A stretch of DNA of 64,000 bases from Gordionus sp. m RMFG-2023 (Eukaryota > Nematomorpha > Gordioida > Chordodea > Parachordodidae): contig NC_088776.1 of the NCBI RefSeq assembly GCF_954871325.1, positions 19,096,052 through 19,160,051 on the forward strand, given 5' to 3'. Both the position numbers and the translations under genes were made by a program. The notes beneath the pieces were generated by a model. It made no database searches. It had not been told where the DNA came from and worked only from the letters and a program-made list of their open reading frames with translations. Below are positions 60,245-64,000 of the stretch, one piece after another. Positions within the stretch are counted from its first letter, which is position 1; the number at the start of each line of letters is the position of its first letter.

Positions 60245-61972
60245 AATTTTATTTATTCTCCTCGCCTTTTAATGTGCAAGAGGATATTATTTCAGTATAA
60301 TCAAATTATGAGTCGATCAAGATCGTAGGTTTGTTTTCATTAATTTGAGCAAGAAGCTGCGTTCTGCGGATGTCACGGTAGTTGGGATGGTTAAAGTAAT
60401 CTTTAATACAATTGATATATTTGGTAAGACATGAAGTTTTTATGGGATTCTTGCTTAATATATTCACTAAAAATTTTATTTTAATTAGTAGTTACGGATT
60501 AATATCGCATTTTAAGGTATCCTAATCTGTGAATAAAATATTTAATTGACAGCATTTTTCCTTTAGCTCTTTTTCAGGCGCATTTATCAATTCCAAAATG
60601 ATCAGTAAGGATCTTTAACTGAAACGTTCCTTTAACGAATTTCTCTCTTGATCTAGTAATTCATTAAAAAATTCAATCTCATATTCTTTTTGAGGATCAT
60701 GTATAGGTTTAGGCGTGTCATCTTCTTCTTAAGAAAATTGTTTTTAACTTTCCGTCTACGAATGTTATTGAAGAAAAGCACTGCTCTTTTAAACTCATTT
60801 CCGATTCCTATGCAAGCTAGGCGATTTTCCTTAAAATGATCTAAATAACATGCATACTTTCTATAAGTGTAATAACTCTTTCCAATTCAATAATGTCACT
60901 TTGCATGACCTTACTTACTAAATTCACCTGGGTTAGAATATCAAACCAGATGACAAGAGTTACCAAAAATAAAAATTGTTATAATTCTTTAGCCAATGAA
61001 ATGGCTTCTGTGCAGCATTTAGAGTTATTAGTTTTTTCGGATATGTCTATTAGTCCATCGTAATTATCATCAACCTGATTTCTAATGGTCTTTACACTCC
61101 ACATCTTATACTCGCATCATGCTTCAGATAGCTGGTTTAAAGTAAAATTATTGATATGATCTTTCAAAATTTGCCATCGCTGAGTCGAAACAAAAAAGGA
61201 GAATATATATTCGTTGGGCAACGCTAAAAAATGATTTTACGATTAAGGATGATCGTGCCATGTCACCAAGTAGCAGATTTAAGCTCTACCTATCACAAGG
61301 CATAAAAAGTGATCTACTATTTATTTGTAATATTCGAGTTTAAACCCCTTTATAACATTTGATTTTTTTTGATGATGATAAAAATGCTTCTACCAAGACC
61401 TGGCTAGTACTGGAATTAATTTTTAGAAAGCCAACAAATCGCTCATTTATTTTAAGAGTTGTTGTTAAGTTCTACTACGGTTAGTTATTTCTTGTGGATT
61501 ATGTCCGGTGTGCAGTCTAATATTACGGAAAAATATATTGCGCTTTTAATAGCATCAACAATTTTTTTTACGATTTTATCTCCTATTAAATTAATAATTT
61601 CATCTTGAATTCGATTTCCAGGGAAATGAGATTATGAAAACCACTATTCTTAATTCGACGAATGTGGTGTAATAATATATCAAATTTTGATAAAAAAATT
61701 AAATTAACTTAAAAAATTAAATGAAGTTTTTTTTTACTAAAATATAAATCAAATTTTTTGTTAAATGCCAAACCTTTTTTGTATAATTCATACATGGATT
61801 TTTTTACAAAAGAGAAGAATAATGCTTTATATGTAATAAATACAAAAAATTCTTATTTTTCAAAAGGCTAAAAGTAATTGAGTAAAATTACTAAATTTGA
61901 CAGGCCCTAAAATTGTCTAATTTTGGCGACTCGGGAAAGGCTGCCCCGCTCGCTTCCCCTAATGCACGGCCC
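60245..61972 (-). mobile_element. hAT element F, transposase part, one end preserved
   Basis: The end at 61957-61972 reads, complemented, CAGGGCCGTGCATTAGGGG, a hAT terminus preceded in the element by GCGAGCGGGGCAGCC. A minus-strand transposase relic occupies the rest. The other end could not be located; the MITE at 60076-60233 lies close to where it should be. A short piece with the same terminus is at 43326. Confidence 0.7.
60250..61640 (-). pseudogene. hAT transposase relic (TTF/DUF4371 type)
   Basis: Minus-strand blocks in family order: IQDEIINLIGDKIVKKIVD and VILDCTPDI (about 61500-61620, the SIxxDCTPDISHKEQ block); ERFVGFLK-like and GDMA segments (61240-61450); IYSPFFVSTQRWQILKDHI (about 61150-61215); then TIPTTVTSAERSFLLKLMKT and NLRS (60335-60400), the hAT C-terminal domain; and KARRINKI at the end (60255-60275). 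Many stops and shifts occur and the N-terminal finger is missing. This subgroup is common in animal genomes. It differs from the BED-type relic at 3026. Confidence 0.88.
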
Positions 61973-62390
61973 TGTATAGGAGCCTCTCTCTTTAATCAGT
62001 AGTATTTTTCTTCGAATCATCATAAAATTCATCTTTTATGAGTATTAGATTTTCCATAAACGCCATAAACCTGCATAACTGTTTTTTTTTCAATTCAATT
62101 AAATTGATGTAAATAAGGTCTAAGCTTATATTTTGGATGCAAATGGATTCTATGTTGGTTATTTTTATAAAATTATCAAAAAAAAAATACCAAGCTATGC
62201 TTCCGAGATCAACATTTAAAATTAAAGATGCCATAAAAAAAATAGGTCACCATTATAGCGCGATACTTTAACATATATATACTCTTCTTTTTCCAAATGG
62301 AACATTATTGAGATTGCCGAATGCCAGCCAAATGTCATAAATTAACTACTCAACTATTCTAGCTTTTAAAATATTTTTCTTCAAATATGT
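61973..62390. other. Gene-free, nothing recognised
   Basis: An 80-codon frame on the minus strand (61992-62234, MASLILNVDLGSIAWYFFFD) starts with the same MAS as two transposon-end frames elsewhere. It shows no motif and is not supported as a gene. Confidence 0.35.
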
Positions 62391-62398
62391 ATTATAAT

Positions 62399-62592
62399 CA
62401 GAGACCAGCACGGGCCATACCGGGCTTAAATTTTTTTTTAAGAAATTCCGGGGTCGAGCCGTATATTTTAAAACCAAATATTTTAAATCGCCATTATTAG
62501 CTATAAAAATTTAAAAAATATGTAATATATTTATAAAATCCTGGTGGGTTTGAAATTTTTTTTCGTGCATATGGTACCTCCGCAGGTCTCTG
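62399..62592. mobile_element. Complete 194-bp MITE of the CAGAGACCTGCAGG family
   Basis: The left end CAGAGACCAGCACGGGCC and, complemented, right end CAGAGACCTGCGGAGGTACC are inverted. Flanking octamers ATTATAAT (62391-62398) and ATTATATT (62593-62600) match at seven of eight positions, so the family makes 8-bp duplications like hAT. The interior keeps AATCGCCATTATTAGCTATA, also found at 60117-60137 and, complemented, at 29451-29472. Confidence 0.85.
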
Positions 62593-62600
62593 ATTATATT

Positions 62601-64000
62601 ATCAAATTCTGGTCCTTTGTTTTGTTAATGTCGGCCCAGGTAATGTTTATTAATAACCATCTATTTGTTTGTATAACTAAATAATATAATATTGAAAAAA
62701 TATTTATTTAATCTTAGTATAATCTTTCAATGCCATGTTCGTTATATGGATGCCGTTGCTTTTAACAAAATATGTATAATTTTTAAATTTTTAGCCTTTT
62801 CATCAGTATCCTTATATAAATGCTTATCAATGTTTTAAGTTTTTTTAAGCTATAAGGTCGATGTACGCGCGCCACGATCACATGCTTCCTTTTGCTTACA
62901 AGATTGAACCGCTTTGTTGTTGATCTTTTATTGCTAAAAAGATTTAAATCCTATGTTTTTATATATAAAGAAGTTACAAACCTTTTAAAAATTAACTTTG
63001 AAAAAAAAAAATAAGCGTGATAATCCATAGAAAGAAACGAGCATGGCATTTACGGTAAAATAATTATTTTTATTATTTAAAAAAAAACTTACTTGCAGTT
63101 AAATTTCTTTTGAAAAAATAATATTTTAAAAATTTATAGATTTTAATCGAATTATTAGGATAGTCAGAATTTCTTAAGGCCAATTAGAGCGATAATTAAA
63201 TTATTAAGAACCTATAATTTTCTTTGAAATTTGCAAAGATAGAATTAGATGCGATATACAAAACTTTTGTATTTAACTTTTCTCTGCGAGCAATTATCGT
63301 TCTAGAAGAATCAACTTCAAAAATTCTCTTTTTTAAATTTGAACTTAATTAGTGTAATTTCATATTATTTAAATGTAAATTCAAACAGTGCATCGCAAGC
63401 TCACGTTTTAGAAAGAACTTTCTCAAATTAAATTTAGGCATGTTGAGCTATGACAGCTGAATGCTACTAAGCCTTACATCAATCCTTGTTTTTTGTTGGA
63501 AATCATTTTTTAACCCCAGGTCATTTCATGATAAATTGATCAAACTCATATTTGAAATTTTGTGGGTTAAAGCTAAACAAGTGGCATCCTTCCTAATTCG
63601 GAAAAACCGATAAAAGTAAAGTTTACTCAAAAAATATAAATGATAGAGATCTAATGTTATTCCAAACTAATTATTTTCAATATAAATTTATATTGATTTA
63701 ATAAACATAAAATTTATGCTCAAGTACATAATAAAAATTTAATCTTTACCTTTTCCGGAAATGCAATAACATATCAATTTTTTTTTTTAAATAATTTTTA
63801 AGAAAGGGATTCAAGGGCTATCAAATGATACTAAATATAAGTCATAATTTATATTTTTTGAATAATCTTTATTTTTATCGGTTTTTCCTAATTTATTCAA
63901 TTTGAAAGAGGTACACAAAACCTGATCTATTTCACCTGGAATGACCCCATAATGTAACCTTGATAATATTATAATAAGCGTGATAGAAAAAAAATTCTAA
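62601..64000. other. Gene-free to the window end
   Basis: AT-rich. A small GC-richer spot at 62855-62910 (GATGTACGCGCGCCACGATC) and a TTAAATTTAGGCATGTTGAG stretch at 63427, similar to 51188-51208, are the only structure noticed. Confidence 0.4.

Overview
The window is non-coding-rich animal DNA, by eye about three quarters A+T, dotted with short poly-G and poly-C runs. The two recognisable genes use the standard code and GT-AG introns and encode animal families: a rhodopsin-class GPCR and an L-type calcium channel. With the crowd of hAT transposons this points to an invertebrate metazoan with an AT-rich, transposon-loaded genome. I cannot name the species. Nothing here looks bacterial or viral.

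Layout. 1-4.0 kb: MITE debris, a degenerate tandem array, and two hAT elements, one carrying a truncated BED-finger transposase. 4.95-6.8 kb: the GPCR, two exons and one short intron, predicted 570 residues. 7.9-10.6 kb: left copy of a large inverted duplication whose other copy lies at 47.7-51.2 kb. 10.9-12.4 kb: small MITEs and hAT ends. 12.66-16.4 kb: two nested non-coding LTR elements. 16.9-17.1 kb: a possible exon of unknown identity. 18.6-25.2 kb: two related non-coding hAT elements, each about 2 kb and each with a perfect 8-bp target duplication, with a tRNA-like SINE between them. 28.0-30.1 kb: a hAT element with a decayed TTF/ZMYM-type transposase interrupted by a GC-rich MITE. 30.8 kb: a second tRNA-like SINE. 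32.6 kb: a 27-bp minisatellite. 35.3-37.7 kb: more hAT-type MITEs. 38.3-40.4 kb: a hAT element with a minus-strand transposase relic. 42-47 kb: MITEs and a decayed hAT. 51.4-55 kb: repeat copies and GC-rich MITE fragments. 56.08-56.38 kb: one exon of a Cav1 calcium-channel alpha1 subunit. 58.5-62.6 kb: MITEs and a third minus-strand hAT transposase relic.

The two host genes share a strand about 49 kb apart and have no evident functional link. Most remaining sequence is hAT debris: at least four transposase relics from two subgroups (BED-finger Ac-like; TTF/DUF4371-like) and many non-autonomous elements with 8-bp target duplications. The channel gene must continue beyond this exon on both sides; I found no further exon of it in the window. 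All similarity statements were made by eye; no search or alignment was run.
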